Source: Fimbriiglobus sp.
GTDB taxonomy: Bacteria > Planctomycetota > Planctomycetia > Gemmatales > Gemmataceae
Length of the DNA: 13,884 nt
Direction: 5' to 3'
NCBI GenBank assembly: GCA_025352585.1
Contig: JANXTD010000675.1
Coordinates: forward strand, 1-13,884
Below, piece by piece: positions 13,530-13,884 of the stretch (position 1 is its first letter; every line of letters starts with the position of its first letter). Under the pieces are notes generated by a model. It was not told the origin of the DNA. It searched no databases and saw nothing but the letters and a program-made list of their open reading frames with translations. A program made the translations under genes and the position numbers.

Positions 13530-13884
13530 TTACAAGTCCGTGCGGAAGCGGCCGGCGAGGGCGTAGCCGCCGGGTTCGGGGTGGGCGCGGGTCAGCCGCG
13601 TGAGCATCGCCCAGTTGGCGACGCCGGGTACTTCCGGGAAGGTCGCGTAGACGTAGGCCGTCTCGACTTGCACCAGCGACGTGCAGCACAGGCCGCCGCC
13701 GGACACGTCGCGCAGTCTCGCGGGGAGAGGCTTACCGACAACACCGTCGCTGGTCAGCGGGTGCAGCGCCACCGACCAGTTGGTGGCGACGCGGGCGTGC
13801 TTGCGGCGGTCCTCGGCGTTGCCCAGCACCGCGCGGACCTCGTTGAGCATCTCGGGCAGCAAGTCGTTCGCGGCGCGGACCAGG
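13530..13884 (-). CDS. PilZ-domain protein (probable c-di-GMP receptor), start unresolved at window edge
   Basis: The frame ends at TAA 13532-13530 and is open to the right edge of the window. Possible starts inside are ATG 13850 and TTG 13862, but the codons beyond them (LVRAANDL) still look like coding sequence, so the gene may begin outside. About 106-118 residues are visible, enough for one PilZ beta-barrel. Both c-di-GMP-binding signatures are present: RRKHAR, containing RxxxR, just after an N-terminal helix, and RDVSGGG, fitting DxSxxG. There is no signal peptide and no second domain. It is probably a cytoplasmic effector that responds to c-di-GMP; the process it controls cannot be read here. 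Its stop is three bases from the stop of the convergent membrane protein. Confidence 0.88.
   Translation of the reverse strand, partial: LVRAANDLLPEMLNEVRAVLGNAEDRRKHARVATNWSVALHPLTSDGVVGKPLPARLRDVSGGGLCCTSLVQVETAYVYATFPEVPGVANWAMLTRLTRAHPEPGGYALAGRFRTDL

Noticed and set aside
1..13884. Defence island, prophage, CRISPR or insertion sequence
   Set aside because: No spaced repeats, transposase, integrase, nuclease or restriction motif was seen; the genes are chromosomal housekeeping and lineage-typical families.

Overview
The window is GC-rich, densely coding DNA (by eye roughly two thirds G+C) that most resembles a planctomycete chromosome, probably from the Gemmata-like group. The pointers are a DUF1501 protein, a DUF1080 secreted protein, a Ser/Thr kinase with an N-terminal zinc ribbon and many membrane spans, an Lgt-type enzyme carrying a PDZ-like insert, several HEAT-repeat proteins and a small FHA protein. 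The assignment is by family content, not by a database match. No tRNA, rRNA, CRISPR array, transposase or phage gene was seen.

Layout, left to right. (1) 2-1629, plus strand: the C-terminal part of a DUF1501 protein, then a small exported HEAT-repeat protein. (2) 1634-6831, minus strand, read right to left: an Lgt-type prolipoprotein diacylglyceryl transferase; an intergenic stretch with a long inverted repeat; the ribosome-associated GTPase HflX; then a compact three-gene operon of a DUF1080 secreted protein, an unrecognised 395-residue helical protein and a single FHA domain, with 7-base gaps. (3) 6955-9666, minus strand: a 903-residue Ser/Thr kinase, divergent from (4) holA, the DNA polymerase III delta subunit, at 9772-10797 plus, followed by a cytoplasmic HEAT-repeat protein (11004-11714 plus). 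(5) 11721-12692, minus: an RfaE/HldE-like PfkB sugar kinase, divergent from a multi-spanning membrane protein (12858-13526 plus) that has a good sigma-70-type promoter. (6) A PilZ-domain protein at the right edge (minus).

How the genes fit together: hflX, holA and lgt are housekeeping genes for ribosome rescue, replication and lipoprotein maturation. The kinase supplies phospho-threonine signalling and the FHA protein could read it, while the PilZ protein is a probable c-di-GMP receptor; these links are inferences from domain chemistry and proximity. Three tail-to-tail gene pairs are separated by only 3-6 bases.

No clear new defence or mobile system is visible. The points most worth checking are an apparent ATC initiation codon for HflX, the substituted active-site loop and PDZ-like insert of the Lgt homologue, the unusual membrane architecture and activation segment of the kinase, the FHA operon with its unknown middle gene, and the 23-bp inverted repeat between lgt and hflX.
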